A stretch of DNA of 37,086 bases from Verrucomicrobiota bacterium (GCA_021733945.1 JAIPJX010000035.1:1-37086); one strand, 5' to 3'; positions 15,866 through 24,919 are shown, counted from the stretch's first letter. Numbers and translations: made by a program. Notes: generated from the letters alone by a model not told the origin.

Positions 15866-17875
15866 GTGGCTCAAGACTACGTCATTCAGAACCTCCGTCC
15901 GCCGGTCGAATTCCACATCGATTACGCGAAGGAGCTGAATCAACAGCAGCACGCCGCAGTCACAGCCCTCCCCGCCCCCTCGCTCGTGATCGCCGGGGCC
16001 GGTTCGGGCAAAACCCGCACGCTCACCTATCGTGTGGCTTATCTGCTCGAACAAGGCATTCCGGCGGATCGCATCCTCCTGTTGACATTCACCAACAAAG
16101 CCGCTCGTGAGATGATGCGGCGGGTGAGCGACCTGTTGGAAGGCGGTCTTTCCCTGCTTTGGGGCGGCACCTTTCACTCGGTGGGCAGCCGGATTCTCCG
16201 ACGACACGCCGATCGGCTGGGCTACCGGCCCGATTTCACGATCCTGGATCGCGAGGATGCCCGGGCGCTGCTCAAAACATGCATTGAGGAGACGAAGATC
16301 GAACATGCCTCGCGCTTCCCGAAAGCAGATGTGTTGGCCAATCTCTTCTCGCTCGAGATCAACACGGGTGATCCGTTGAGCAAGATCCTGAGCGAGCAGT
16401 ACGAATATCTGGAACCGTTCGGCGAAGAAATCAGCACCGTGGCCCGCGCGTTCACCACCCGCAAGCAGAAGACGAATGTCATGGACTTCGACGATCTGCT
16501 GTCGCTCTGGTTAAAGTTGCTTCGGGAGAATGAGGATCTCCTGGAGCTGTATCAGCGTCGGTTTCAGTTTCTTCTGGTGGACGAATATCAGGATACCAAC
16601 CGGTTGCAGAGTGATCTGATCGACCTGCTGGCCAAACGGCACGGGAATGTCATGGTGGTGGGCGATGACTCGCAGAGCATCTACTCGTGGCGCGGTGCCA
16701 ATTTTAAAAACATTCTCCAGTTCCCCGAGCGTTATCCGGGCGCACAGGTATACCGGATCGAAACCAACTACCGAAGCACCCCCGAGATCCTGAATCTCGC
16801 CAACGCCGCCATCGCATCCAATACCTGCCAGTATGCCAAGGTCCTGAAAGCCGTCCGCCCCTCCGGGGAACGCCCCGTGGTGGCGAGCTGCGAAGACGGC
16901 CGGCAACAGGCGGAGTTTGTGGCGCAACGGGCGCTTCAACTGCGTGAATCCGGCATCAGCCTGAACGACATGGCAGTGCTTTACCGCTCGCATTTCCACG
17001 CGCTGGAACTGCAGATGGAACTGACCCGACGCCAAATCCCGTTCACCATCACGAGCGGTCTCCGGTTTTTTGAACAGGCACACATCAAGGATGTCTCCGC
17101 ATACATCAAATGGATCCACAATCCCGCGGACGAACTGTCTTTCAAACGGATCATTCAGTTGTTGCCTGGCATCGGGGGCAAGGGTGCCGGAAAACTCTGG
17201 TCGGCCATTCAGGCGAAGGATACCCCTGAGGCACCATTGAACTCACAGCCGCTTGCGCCGGTGGTTCAAGGCTGCGCCAGGCTCGCACCCAAGAAAGCCC
17301 AGGCCGCCTGGGCCCAGCTCAGCGCCACCCTTTCGCAGCTTGAAGATCTGAAGGATCAACCCAGCGCCATGGTGGACCTCATCCTTGAGGCCGGGTATAC
17401 CGAATATCTTCAGGATACATTCCCCAATTTCAGGTCGCGTCAGGAAGATCTCGCGCAATTGTCCACCTTTGCGCTTCAGTTTAAGACCACGGATGATTTT
17501 CTGACCCAGCTGGCCCTGGTCACGAACACCGAATCCGAGGACGAAGCGGCCGCCGAGGAACCCGAAGAACGGATCCGACTGTCCACCATTCACCAGGCCA
17601 AGGGTCTGGAGTTCCCGGTGGTTTTCCTGATCATGCTCTGTGAAGGCCTGTTTCCGTCCACTCGGTCGATGGATCGAATTGATTTTGAGGAGGAAGAAAG
17701 GCGTTTGTTCTACGTGGCAGTGACGCGCGCCATGGACCACCTCTATTTGAGCTATCCCGCCGTCCGAATGACGGCTGGGAATTCTGGGGAAATGTTTCAG
17801 CGCCGATCCCGGTTCCTGGCCGAACTCCCCGAGGAGCTGGTGGATACCTGGAATCTTCGGTCCAGCCTTTTCTAA
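15866..17875 (+). CDS. UvrD/Rep/PcrA-family superfamily 1 DNA helicase
   Basis: A 669-residue ATP-dependent 3'-5' DNA helicase. The SF1 motifs appear in order: Walker A VIAGAGSGKT (41-50), motif Ia LLTFTNKAAREMM (72-84), DEYQD (239-243), GDDSQSIYSWRGA (266-278), motif IV ETNYRST, motif V LSTIHQAKGLEFPVVFL and motif VI RRLFYVAVTRAM. The length fits UvrD/PcrA/Rep (670-740). Which of the three roles it serves (mismatch and excision repair, replication restart, or removal of RecA) cannot be told. The start is GTG at 15866. It ends 3 bp before the convergent ApbE gene. Confidence 0.92.
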   Translation: MAQDYVIQNLRPPVEFHIDYAKELNQQQHAAVTALPAPSLVIAGAGSGKTRTLTYRVAYLLEQGIPADRILLLTFTNKAAREMMRRVSDLLEGGLSLLWGGTFHSVGSRILRRHADRLGYRPDFTILDREDARALLKTCIEETKIEHASRFPKADVLANLFSLEINTGDPLSKILSEQYEYLEPFGEEISTVARAFTTRKQKTNVMDFDDLLSLWLKLLRENEDLLELYQRRFQFLLVDEYQDTNRLQSDLIDLLAKRHGNVMVVGDDSQSIYSWRGANFKNILQFPERYPGAQVYRIETNYRSTPEILNLANAAIASNTCQYAKVLKAVRPSGERPVVASCEDGRQQAEFVAQRALQLRESGISLNDMAVLYRSHFHALELQMELTRRQIPFTITSGLRFFEQAHIKDVSAYIKWIHNPADELSFKRIIQLLPGIGGKGAGKLWSAIQAKDTPEAPLNSQPLAPVVQGCARLAPKKAQAAWAQLSATLSQLEDLKDQPSAMVDLILEAGYTEYLQDTFPNFRSRQEDLAQLSTFALQFKTTDDFLTQLALVTNTESEDEAAAEEPEERIRLSTIHQAKGLEFPVVFLIMLCEGLFPSTRSMDRIDFEEEERRLFYVAVTRAMDHLYLSYPAVRMTAGNSGEMFQRRSRFLAELPEELVDTWNLRSSLF

Positions 17876-17878
17876 CCC

Positions 17879-18859
17879 TCAAATCCCCCGGCGCAGTATC
17901 GGGCTATCCCCCGAAGGCAATCGCGCTCCAGCCAGAAGATAGCGCATCTCCTGGAGTTTCCCGACCAGATCGCCGCACCCAGTCAAACCGAGCGTCAGCA
18001 GTGCGGTCGAGAGCGCGTCCGTGTCCGTCGCTGACTTCAGCACGACTGCCGAGAGCAGAGCCCCTTCGACGGGTCGGCCAATTCTGGGATCAATTACATG
18101 CCCATACGTTGTGCCGCCGTCGGTGAACGACTTGCCATGCACCCCCGATACGGACATCGCTTCGTCGCGGAGAGCAACCACCGCGATGAGCGGTCCGTAG
18201 GCGTCCTCGGAAGCTGCCTCCTGCAACTGCGGGACCGGCTTCAATGGATCACCCGATGGGGGGGATTCGATCGCGACCTTCCATCCGGTGTCACCGGGCG
18301 GCGCACCCAATGCCTGGATTGTGCTGGTTCCACCGTGCAGCAACGCACTCGTCACTCCCGCCTCGATCAATACTTCAACGGCACACTCCAGCGCATACCC
18401 TTTCCCCACGCCTCCCAAATCCAACATCATGCCCGGTTGGGTGAACCGCACTGTAAACTCATTTTCATCCAGAACCACCTTGTCCATTCCAACCAACCTG
18501 CGGGCTTCCTCAATCGCCTGCGGATCCGGCATCTTCCCGGAGCCACCGAGGAATCCCCAGCAGCGCATCAGGGGCGCAATGGTGATGTCGAACGCACCGG
18601 ATGTCTCCCGGTGCCAAAGCTGAGCCCGCTTGAGCAACTCGAACACCTGACTCTGGACCCGTACCGGTTCGATTGCCGCACGCGCGTTGACCCGGCTGAT
18701 GTCGCTGGAGGCCCGAAACAGGCTGAGTCTGGATTCGAGCCCCTCGATCTCTTCGAGGGCTTCTTCAGCAGCAGCGCGCAGCGCCACCGGATTCTCGCCG
18801 TGCAGGGCGATTTCGAAGCGGGTCGCCATGGCATTGCGCGCCACTCTTACAGGTTCCAT
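17879..18859 (-). CDS. apbE: FAD:protein FMN transferase (ApbE)
   Basis: A 326-residue enzyme that attaches FMN through a phosphoester bond to a Thr or Ser of target flavoproteins such as RNF/NQR subunits or FMN-binding domains. Typical blocks are present: N-terminal MATRFEIALHG, ESRLSLFRASSDISRVN, GAFDITIAPLMRCWGF, LDLGGVGKGYAL, the HVIDPRIGRPV stretch and the Mg-binding ATDTDALSTALLTLG. There is no clear signal peptide, although many ApbE proteins are periplasmic lipoproteins, so this one may act in the cytoplasm. No obvious FMN-acceptor gene is adjacent. It lies downstream of the oxidoreductase gene in the same direction, but a strong terminator sits between them, so it probably has its own promoter. 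Confidence 0.9.
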   Translation of the reverse strand: MEPVRVARNAMATRFEIALHGENPVALRAAAEEALEEIEGLESRLSLFRASSDISRVNARAAIEPVRVQSQVFELLKRAQLWHRETSGAFDITIAPLMRCWGFLGGSGKMPDPQAIEEARRLVGMDKVVLDENEFTVRFTQPGMMLDLGGVGKGYALECAVEVLIEAGVTSALLHGGTSTIQALGAPPGDTGWKVAIESPPSGDPLKPVPQLQEAASEDAYGPLIAVVALRDEAMSVSGVHGKSFTDGGTTYGHVIDPRIGRPVEGALLSAVVLKSATDTDALSTALLTLGLTGCGDLVGKLQEMRYLLAGARLPSGDSPILRRGI

Positions 18860-18880
18860 ATCATCTGCCCTGGAAAATCC

Positions 18881-18918
18881 AAAAAAAAGGGGTCTCGCAG
18901 GTTATCCCCGCGAGACCC
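18881..18918 (-). terminator. Rho-independent terminator after the Gfo/Idh/MocA gene
   Basis: On the minus strand, GGGTCTCGC and GCGAGACCC form a perfect 9-bp GC-rich stem with an 11-base loop, followed by C and eight T. It begins about 35 bp after the oxidoreductase stop codon and should end that transcript before apbE. Confidence 0.88.
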
Positions 18919-18953
18919 TCTCGCAAAACGATTCGTTGTTCCGGCGACGCCTC

Positions 18954-20357
18954 CTAGGAGTTTTGGAGTACTCCGTAATTCAACGGCTCGACTTCCCGGC
19001 CGTCGCCGGTCGTGATCTTGCGCGTTTTCTCGTCGTACAAGCACGTGATGTTCAGGCGATTGGACATTTCAGCCAATGAAATGACCGTCTGCGCCCGAAT
19101 GGCCAGGTCGATGTTCGCGTTGGGTGTCTTGTTGGACCGGATCGAGTCGAACCAGTTCTTTTCATGGACCCCGACGTCTTCATGCGGTGTCAGGCCGTTG
19201 AGCGCCTCCGGATCGATCTCTTCGGCGAACTGACGTTCGGGCACAAGTTCGATTCGGTTGCCCTGATCCCCGATGTTGAGGGACCCCTGCTGTCCGTAGA
19301 TCACAAACCCCGGGCTTGTCGCCGTGACCGTGCTGGAAACAATCATGATGGTGAAGCCGCTCGGGAATTCGGCGATCAGTTCGATATGCTCCGGCACCTC
19401 GCGCTTCAAGGCACCCGGCGTGCCTTCATCCGAGTTGACCAATTGCGCTCCGACACAAACAACCCGTTTCGGAAACTCGGGATTGCCGGTCGCCAACATC
19501 AGCGGGAAAAGCCGGTGGGGCACCAGATCACCCAGCAGACCGGTGCAATACGGATAAAACTTGCGCCAGCGGAAGAAATGATCGGCGTTGAACGGGATCT
19601 TTTTGTGCACCGGACCCAGCCAGGAATCCCAATTGATGTTCTGCGGCCCCGCATCGGGAATGATGCTGTAATTCCATTCGCCCTTCGGGTTGTTCCGGTT
19701 GTAATAGCCCTGCGCCCAAACCGGTGTGCCAATCTTGCCGTCCTGAATCCATTCTGCCGCCCGTTGCCACGCCGCCGCCGAACAACCCTGCGAGCCCGCC
19801 TGGTACACCTTGCCGGTCTTTTTCACCGCATCATGCACCTGGAATACTTCCGGCAAATACCGGGTCACGGGCTTCTCGCAATAAACATGTTTGCCCGATT
19901 CCATCGCGTCGATGGAGATTTTGGCGTGCCAGACGTCGTGGGTGGAAATGACCACCGCATCGATATCCTTGCGCTCCAGGAGTTTCTCATAGTTGTCGTA
20001 TGCTTTGACATCATTCCCGCCGATGACTTCCCTGGCGTGGTCATTTCGTACCGAATAAAGATCACACACCGCGGCCTGAGCCACGTTGTTCTCGGCGGCA
20101 TTGTTCTTCTGGCTCCGCACGTGCGCCAGTCCCATGCCGGGGCAGTTCGACGGCCAACCACCAATCCCCACATACCCGACTGTGATTCGATCGTTCGCGC
20201 CAATCACGCGTCCCGTGGACGGGGCCTGGTTCTGGCCGTAAACCGGGGTTTTCAATATGCCGGTCGAAGCCACCGCCGCAGCGGTTGTGGCCGCTTTCTT
20301 GATGAAATCCCGGCGTGAATCACCGCCGGCCATTGGTAGATTGCTGTTTTGTTCCAT
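18954..20357 (-). CDS. Tat-exported Gfo/Idh/MocA family oxidoreductase
   Basis: A 467-residue NAD(P)-dependent oxidoreductase of the glucose-fructose oxidoreductase type. A twin-arginine signal is present near the N-terminus (SRRDFIKKAATTAAAVASTG), so the folded, cofactor-loaded protein is probably exported to the periplasm. The Rossmann part contains ITVGYVGIGGW with an inserted segment, then DIDAVVISTHDVWHAKISID and the CEKPVTRYLPE block typical of the family. The ATG at 20357 is chosen because it directly precedes the Tat signal; the frame is open to 20513 but that part is upstream DNA. Such proteins are greatly expanded in Planctomycetes and Verrucomicrobia and act on sugars or inositols; the substrate here is unknown. 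Confidence 0.9.
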   Translation of the reverse strand: MEQNSNLPMAGGDSRRDFIKKAATTAAAVASTGILKTPVYGQNQAPSTGRVIGANDRITVGYVGIGGWPSNCPGMGLAHVRSQKNNAAENNVAQAAVCDLYSVRNDHAREVIGGNDVKAYDNYEKLLERKDIDAVVISTHDVWHAKISIDAMESGKHVYCEKPVTRYLPEVFQVHDAVKKTGKVYQAGSQGCSAAAWQRAAEWIQDGKIGTPVWAQGYYNRNNPKGEWNYSIIPDAGPQNINWDSWLGPVHKKIPFNADHFFRWRKFYPYCTGLLGDLVPHRLFPLMLATGNPEFPKRVVCVGAQLVNSDEGTPGALKREVPEHIELIAEFPSGFTIMIVSSTVTATSPGFVIYGQQGSLNIGDQGNRIELVPERQFAEEIDPEALNGLTPHEDVGVHEKNWFDSIRSNKTPNANIDLAIRAQTVISLAEMSNRLNITCLYDEKTRKITTGDGREVEPLNYGVLQNS

Positions 20358-20400
20358 AAGACGCTTAAAATTTTCTCGAGACTGAATGGTAATTGGCTTC

Positions 20401-20428
20401 AGATTACTCTGGTTTGAGCATGGGTCAA
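20401..20428 (-). promoter_or_regulatory. Possible promoter of the Gfo/Idh/MocA gene
   Basis: On the minus strand, TTGACC and TAATCT are separated by 16 bases, about 45 bp upstream of the ATG. The -35 is close to consensus; the -10 is weak. Confidence 0.35.
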
Positions 20429-20535
20429 CCCCGAACATTGGACCGTGCCGGGGTTGATTTTCTTCAACAAAAATCCGAAGTTCATTGCGATCCGCAATTT
20501 GATCCAACAACAAGCGTCAACCGCCCCAACTGCTT

Positions 20536-21417
20536 ATGCCCAACCCATGGACCGGAAAAGGGAATCCCTACACCCGTGAAGAAGTCATCCAGCGCCTCAA
20601 CGCCACGCTCGCCAAGGGCCAGCCGATCCTTGCGGCGGGTGCCGGCACCGGGATCAGCGCCAAATTCATCGAACGCGGCGGGGCCGACCTCATCATCATC
20701 TACAACTCCGGCAGGTTTCGCATGGCTGGACACGGATCGACCGCCGGCCTGATGGCTTACGGCGACGCCAATGCGGTGGCCATGGAGATCGGAGAGTTCG
20801 AGGTTCTGCCGATTGTCGAAGAAATCCCCGTGATTTGCGGGGTGCACGGCAGCGATCCACGCCGGCGCATGTGGCACTGGCTGCAGAAGGTCAAGGAAAT
20901 GGGATTCTCGGGCGTCAACAATTTCCCAACCCATTGCATCGTGGATGGCCAGTTCCGCCAGATTCTGGAAGAAACCGGCATGAGCTTCAAAAAGGAGGTT
21001 GAGATGATTGCCCTGGCCCGGCGCATGGATTTGTTCTCCATTGTTTACGTGGCCCAACCCGACGAAGCCAGGGCGATGGCGGAGGCTGGGGCGGACGCCA
21101 TCATCGCCCACGTCGGCACAACCATCGGCGGGTCCATCGGGGTCACAGGCGCGGCCTGCTCCCTGGACGAAGCGGCGGAACGAACCGATCGAATCATCCA
21201 GGCCGCCCGCGAAGTCCGGGACGATCTGTTCTTCCTTTCGCACGGAGGACCGATTTGCACACCCGAAGATGCCGCCTATATCAATCAGCACTCGGACGCG
21301 GTCGGATTTGTGGGCGCCTCCAGCCTCGAACGTCTTGGGGTCGAGGAATCCATCACCCAACTCACCCGCAAATTTAAGGCCATTCCGATCGATCGCCTTC
21401 CAGGGAATCCAGAATAA
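20536..21417 (+). CDS. PEP-hydrolase-like TIM-barrel protein (Tm-1 C-terminal-like)
   Basis: A 293-residue cytoplasmic TIM-barrel protein of the family named phosphoenolpyruvate hydrolase-like (PF09370), related to the C-terminal part of the plant Tm-1 protein. Supporting blocks are the N-terminal LAAGAGTGISAKFIERGGAD, LIIIYNSGRFRMAG, FSGVNNFPTHCIVDG, GADAIIAHVGTTIGGSIG and FLSHGGPICTPEDAAYI. The family shares the phosphate-binding barrel fold of isocitrate lyase-like enzymes, but the true reaction is poorly known. Family members often sit beside a UPF0261 (Tm-1 N-terminal-like) gene; none is present here. The gene is divergent from the Tat oxidoreductase. The ribosome-binding site before the ATG at 20536 is weak. 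Confidence 0.8.
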   Translation: MPNPWTGKGNPYTREEVIQRLNATLAKGQPILAAGAGTGISAKFIERGGADLIIIYNSGRFRMAGHGSTAGLMAYGDANAVAMEIGEFEVLPIVEEIPVICGVHGSDPRRRMWHWLQKVKEMGFSGVNNFPTHCIVDGQFRQILEETGMSFKKEVEMIALARRMDLFSIVYVAQPDEARAMAEAGADAIIAHVGTTIGGSIGVTGAACSLDEAAERTDRIIQAAREVRDDLFFLSHGGPICTPEDAAYINQHSDAVGFVGASSLERLGVEESITQLTRKFKAIPIDRLPGNPE

Positions 21418-21680
21418 CACGGAAAAATGGGCGTTTCTCTGTCCCTGGCTTCAGGAGAATGATCCAACCTTTTGGCGCTGCGCGCGCGGGGCATTGCAAA
21501 GCGTCAGCAACACGCCCCCTGGGGGGGATCCAAGGTTACAAAAAAAATTGTTGTCAAAACGATTTTTTATCTCTACGGTTCAGCCTAATTGCACCGTTTT
21601 TTGGTGGTCGCGGCAAACTGGATTTGCCCGATTGTACTCATTGAAAACGCACAAAACAAAAATCGCAGGAGGAACTTATA
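21418..21680 (+). promoter_or_regulatory. Long leader before the porin gene, with strong ribosome-binding site
   Basis: This 263-bp gap is unusually AT-rich in its second half for this GC-rich genome. A TTGTCA at 21551-21556 could be a -35, but the matching -10 (TACGGT, 21574-21579) is poor. AGGAGG at 21667-21672 lies 8 bases before the ATG and is the best ribosome-binding site in the window, in line with a highly expressed outer-membrane protein. Confidence 0.5.
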
Positions 21681-22841
21681 ATGAAGTCTAACAAATGGAC
21701 GCTGGCTTTGGCCGCAGCAGGTGTTGTCACGTTCGGAACAAACGCTCAGGCAGAAGAAGCCCAGCATCAGGTTATGACGGCCCTTTCCCAGACCACCCTG
21801 AGTGGTTATGTGGATACCGTCGCGATGTGGAACATCGGAACCGGTAACCCGGCAGGTGGGATCGTGGGTCGCTCCTACGACGGCGGAACAGCCGCGAACG
21901 GCGCTCAGAAACTTGACGGATTCAGCCTGAATCTCGTGAACCTGACCTTGGAAAAGGCAGTGGACGAGGGTGCCTGGTCGGCCGGTTACAAAGCCGAATT
22001 GATGTTCGGACCTGACGCCGCGAACTTCAACACCGCGCTCGCCACCGATGAATTGAGTCTCGGTGACGCATATGTCGCCCTGCGCGCCCCGGTTGGAAAC
22101 GGAATCGATTTTAAGGTGGGCTCCTTCGGAACCGTCATCGGTTACGAGCTGTTCAACGCCCCGAGCAACCCGAACTACAGCCGCAGCTACGGTTTCGCCC
22201 TTGAGCCCTTCCAGCACACGGGCGTTTTGGCCAGCTACCAGCTCACCGAGAACATCGGTGTCAGCGCGGGTGTGGCCAATACTTGGAGCACGGGCGTGAA
22301 CCGCCGCGCCGCAGGGGCAGCGGAGTCCCAGAAGACCTACATGGGTTCACTGGTGCTGACGGCTCCTGAAAGCTTCGGTTTCCTCGCCGGATCAACCCTC
22401 TACGGGGGTGTCGTCAACGGTTTGGGTCAAACCGGTGTTCAGACCACGACCAGCTACTACGCTGGCGCAACGGTTCCGACTCCGATCGAGGGGTTGGCTC
22501 TTGGTGTGGCTTATGACTACGTGAATGACCTCTCCGGTACGGGTGCAGCGGCAGACAATCGGGCTTATGCCGTCGCAGGGTATCTCTCCTACCAGGTCAC
22601 CGAGAAGATGCGCGTGAATGGCCGCGCCGATTACACCAACGCCGATGACGGCATCTGGGGTCTCATCGGCACTGGCCACGAAGAATTGTTCTCCCTGACC
22701 GGCACCTTGGATTATTCGCTCTGGGCGAACGTTCTTTCCCGCGCTGAAGTTCGCTGGGACAACGCTGTGAACGGTGAGAAACTCTTCGCAGGCAAAGAAA
22801 ACGCCGTGACCGTCGCCGCGAACATCGTTTACAAGTTCTAA
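21681..22841 (+). CDS. Outer-membrane beta-barrel porin (BBP2/OmpL-like)
   Basis: A 386-residue outer-membrane protein. A classical signal peptide (MKSNKWTLALAAAGVVTFGTNAQA) is followed by alternating amphipathic strands ending in a terminal aromatic residue (AANIVYKF), the usual signal for barrel insertion. Blocks such as LSGYVDTVAMWNIG, FSLNLVNLTLEKAV, DAYVALRAPVGNGIDFKVG and the FQHTGVLASYQLTENIGVSAG strand pair resemble the putative beta-barrel porin-2 family (PF07642). It probably lets small solutes through the outer membrane. It is a single-gene unit: strong ribosome-binding site upstream and a clear intrinsic terminator 19 bp downstream. Strong signals at both ends suggest high expression. 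Confidence 0.88.
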   Translation: MKSNKWTLALAAAGVVTFGTNAQAEEAQHQVMTALSQTTLSGYVDTVAMWNIGTGNPAGGIVGRSYDGGTAANGAQKLDGFSLNLVNLTLEKAVDEGAWSAGYKAELMFGPDAANFNTALATDELSLGDAYVALRAPVGNGIDFKVGSFGTVIGYELFNAPSNPNYSRSYGFALEPFQHTGVLASYQLTENIGVSAGVANTWSTGVNRRAAGAAESQKTYMGSLVLTAPESFGFLAGSTLYGGVVNGLGQTGVQTTTSYYAGATVPTPIEGLALGVAYDYVNDLSGTGAAADNRAYAVAGYLSYQVTEKMRVNGRADYTNADDGIWGLIGTGHEELFSLTGTLDYSLWANVLSRAEVRWDNAVNGEKLFAGKENAVTVAANIVYKF

Positions 22842-22860
22842 GCGATACCGCTTCTTTCAC

Positions 22861-22897
22861 ACCCCTGTCCAGCTCACGCTGGACAGGGGTTTTTCTT
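22861..22897 (+). terminator. Rho-independent terminator after the porin gene
   Basis: ACCCCTGTCCAGC and GCTGGACAGGGGT form a perfect 13-bp stem with a TCAC loop, followed by TTTTCTTT. It begins 19 bp after the porin stop codon. Confidence 0.95.
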
Positions 22898-23186
22898 TGC
22901 CCCCGTCTCCCGGGAAACCAACCCACCCTGTGGAGTGCAGGGCAGAGTCTGCCGCTTTTGGACCCGCCAAGGCGCTGGAAAGCGGCAGAGGACAGGCATG
23001 ATCTGGCGAAGGGTCGATCCCCTCCCCAAATGAACCTCCCCGGGTGAACCTTCCCGGGTGGACTGGGTGGAGTCGATCGCGCTGCGACCGACCGTGCCTC
23101 GCAGCGCGAGGCAGGCTACCTCGTGAGTGTGCTCCGATCTCCGCCCAGTTCGTCGCGATAGCGTCGTGGAGTGCGGGTTCGGACCA
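22898..23186. repeat. Repeat-rich gap between porin and lpxA
   Basis: No gene is seen here. TCTGCCGCTTT (22948-22958) and AAAGCGGCAGA (22979-22989) form an 11-bp perfect stem, with a small CGCC/GGCG hairpin inside the loop. From 23065 to 23112 lies a degenerate, inverted relative of the 46-bp repeat at 10503 (GGGTGGAGTC, then TCGCGCTGCGAC), ending in the hairpin GCCTCGC-AGC-GCGAGGC. TGGAGTGC followed by AGG or GGG occurs at both ends (about 22931 and 23166), like boundaries of a repeat unit. Confidence 0.6.
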
Positions 23187-23969
23187 TCAGGACCGCCGCG
23201 TGCGGTGGGAACAAAACCCTCGTTTCGAAGCCGCGAGGAACTCGATCAGCACGTGGGCGGCACCTCCGGGGTATTCGAGGAGCATCTGCTCAAAAGCAGA
23301 GGAGGACCGGGATCGAGCATAGAACAACGCGCGATAAAGACGTTTCAATTCCGTTCTCTGTTCCTGCGTGAAACCGGCGCGTCTGAGTCCGATGGTATTG
23401 AGACCGCAGAGTTCGTTGAGCCCGGCCCCGATCGTGTACGGGGGCAGATCCACACTGAGTCTGGATCCTCCTTGAGCCATCGCCAATGTTCCGATCCGGA
23501 CGAACTGGTGCACGGCGCAGTGACCCGACAGAACCGCTCGATCACCGACCGTGACGTGCCCTCCCAGCAACGCTCCATTGGCCATGATCACATGATCGCC
23601 GACATGACTGTTGTGTCCCACATGACTATGCGCCATGAGATAATTACCCGATCCAATGATCGTGTTTTCCTCGAGGCTGTTCGAACGATGCACCGTGGCA
23701 TGTTCGCGGAATACATTGTGGTCTCCAATCACAAGGCGGGTCGGAGCATCCGCATATTTTAGATCCTGGGGGGAATCCCCGATCACACACCCCGCGTGAA
23801 ACCGATTGCCGGATCCGATCCGTGTGATGCCGGTCAGGTGGACATGAGGTCCGATAACCGTGTTGGCCCCGACTTCCACGCCGGGATCGACCACGGAAAA
23901 CGGGCCGATGATCACGGAAGAATCCACCTGTGCCTGGGGATGTACAATTGCGGTTGGGTGAATCTTCAT
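23187..23969 (-). CDS. lpxA: Acyl-ACP--UDP-N-acetylglucosamine O-acyltransferase (LpxA)
   Basis: A 260-residue cytoplasmic enzyme that transfers a hydroxyacyl chain from ACP to the 3-OH of UDP-GlcNAc, the first step of lipid A synthesis. Hexapeptide repeats (IGPFSVVDPGVEVGANTVIG, IIGSGNYLMAHSHVGHNSHV) give the left-handed beta-helix. His119 in VGHNSHVGD matches the catalytic His125 of E. coli LpxA, and HQFVRIG and DLPPYTIGAGLN are typical of LpxA rather than LpxD. The start at 23969 (MKIHPTAIVHP) matches family N-termini; ATGs at 23984 and further upstream add residues with no likeness. It is not next to lpxD, fabZ or lpxB, unlike in most Gram-negatives. It shows that the organism makes lipid A or a similar molecule. 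Confidence 0.9.
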   Translation of the reverse strand: MKIHPTAIVHPQAQVDSSVIIGPFSVVDPGVEVGANTVIGPHVHLTGITRIGSGNRFHAGCVIGDSPQDLKYADAPTRLVIGDHNVFREHATVHRSNSLEENTIIGSGNYLMAHSHVGHNSHVGDHVIMANGALLGGHVTVGDRAVLSGHCAVHQFVRIGTLAMAQGGSRLSVDLPPYTIGAGLNELCGLNTIGLRRAGFTQEQRTELKRLYRALFYARSRSSSAFEQMLLEYPGGAAHVLIEFLAASKRGFCSHRTRRS

Positions 23970-24095
23970 TTGCGATGGCAGCATAGAAAAGAAGCGGGCT
24001 GAGCTCAAGCGTGGAGCTGGAAATTGGACGCCTTGGGCCTACGCATCCTGCGCACTGGCCCGGCACTCCTTCGCGGATCGAGTATGCCTGACAGA

Positions 24096-24198
24096 CCGTT
24101 AAAAAATCCAGATCTTGTAGGAGACGAGGTCACGAGACTCTGGTTTCATCTTCAGGCATTTTAGAGCCTCCTGACGTCGGCTCCTACTTTTTTAACGG
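24096..24198. repeat. 103-bp inverted-repeat element (REPIN/MITE-like)
   Basis: The ends are perfect 11-bp inverted repeats: CCGTTAAAAAA (24096-24106) and TTTTTTAACGG (24188-24198). Inside are two inverted arms of about 25 bp starting at GTAGGAG (24117) and ending at CTCCTAC (24187), which match at about 22 positions. The right arm contains ACGTCGGCTCCTACTT, also found at 11325-11340. No ORF lies inside. The right end reaches to 5 bp from the radC stop codon, so the hairpin plus T-run could also end the radC transcript. Confidence 0.7.
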
Positions 24199-24202
24199 GC
24201 TG

Positions 24203-24919
24203 CTAACCGTAGAAATAGCCCAGTTCGCGGAGGGACACGTAGTCCTTGCTGCGCTGATCGGTGCAGCGGCCCAGAATGATATGATCCAGAACCTCGATCT
24301 TCAGCAGTTGACCCGCGCGAATCAGATCGCGAGTCACCTTGATGTCGGCATCCGACGGACTGGGATCCCCGCTGGGATGATTGTGCGCCAAAACAATTGC
24401 CGAGGCGTTCGAAGCAATCGCACGCTTAAACACCTCCCTGGGATGCACAAGGATGGTGTCGAGGGTGCCTCTGGACACCTCTTCAATCCGGATCAACCTG
24501 CGTCGGGTATTCAACAGCACGATCTGGAAATGTTCCACTTCATACAATCGATTCTCCTCCCGGAGCAGATCTGCCACCCGCTCGGGTGTGTCCAGTTGGG
24601 GTGTTTCCCGTCCGATCTCCTGAGCCATGCGCCGGGCCAGGGTAAAGGCGCTTTTGAGCGCAACGGCTTTGTCGCGTCCAATCCCCTTGATCTGTTCTAT
24701 ATCCCCGATCGAAGCCTGAGCCAGCGCGGCCAGGGAACCGAACCGATCCAGCAATTGCTCCGCAATTGCGATGGCGGATCGACCCTTGAGCCCCGTGCGA
24801 AGAAGGATGGCGATCAGTTCGGCATTGCGCAGCGCTTCGGCACCGAGCTGGCGCAGCCGTTCCCTGGGTCGTTCGCTGTCGGGAAGATCCTTGATCCGGA
24901 TATGGTCGGGGTTCTGCAT
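24203..24919 (-). CDS. radC: RadC family JAB/MPN-domain protein
   Basis: A 238-residue protein with an N-terminal helix-hairpin-helix-like region (ending IEQIKGIGRDKAVALKSAF, about 70-92) and a C-terminal JAB/MPN domain. The metal-site motif HNHPSGDPSPSDAD (179-192) is complete, so it may be a metalloprotease-like enzyme. The length and both domains match RadC; the old link to recombinational repair is not well supported, and function is open. The ATG at 24919 begins MQNPDHIRIKDLPDSERPRE, the usual RadC opening. hflX lies 90 bp upstream in the same direction. Confidence 0.92.
   Translation of the reverse strand: MQNPDHIRIKDLPDSERPRERLRQLGAEALRNAELIAILLRTGLKGRSAIAIAEQLLDRFGSLAALAQASIGDIEQIKGIGRDKAVALKSAFTLARRMAQEIGRETPQLDTPERVADLLREENRLYEVEHFQIVLLNTRRRLIRIEEVSRGTLDTILVHPREVFKRAIASNASAIVLAHNHPSGDPSPSDADIKVTRDLIRAGQLLKIEVLDHIILGRCTDQRSKDYVSLRELGYFYG

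Noticed and set aside
24096..24198. Insertion sequence
   Set aside because: It has terminal inverted repeats but no transposase ORF and is only 103 bp long, so at most it is a non-autonomous element.
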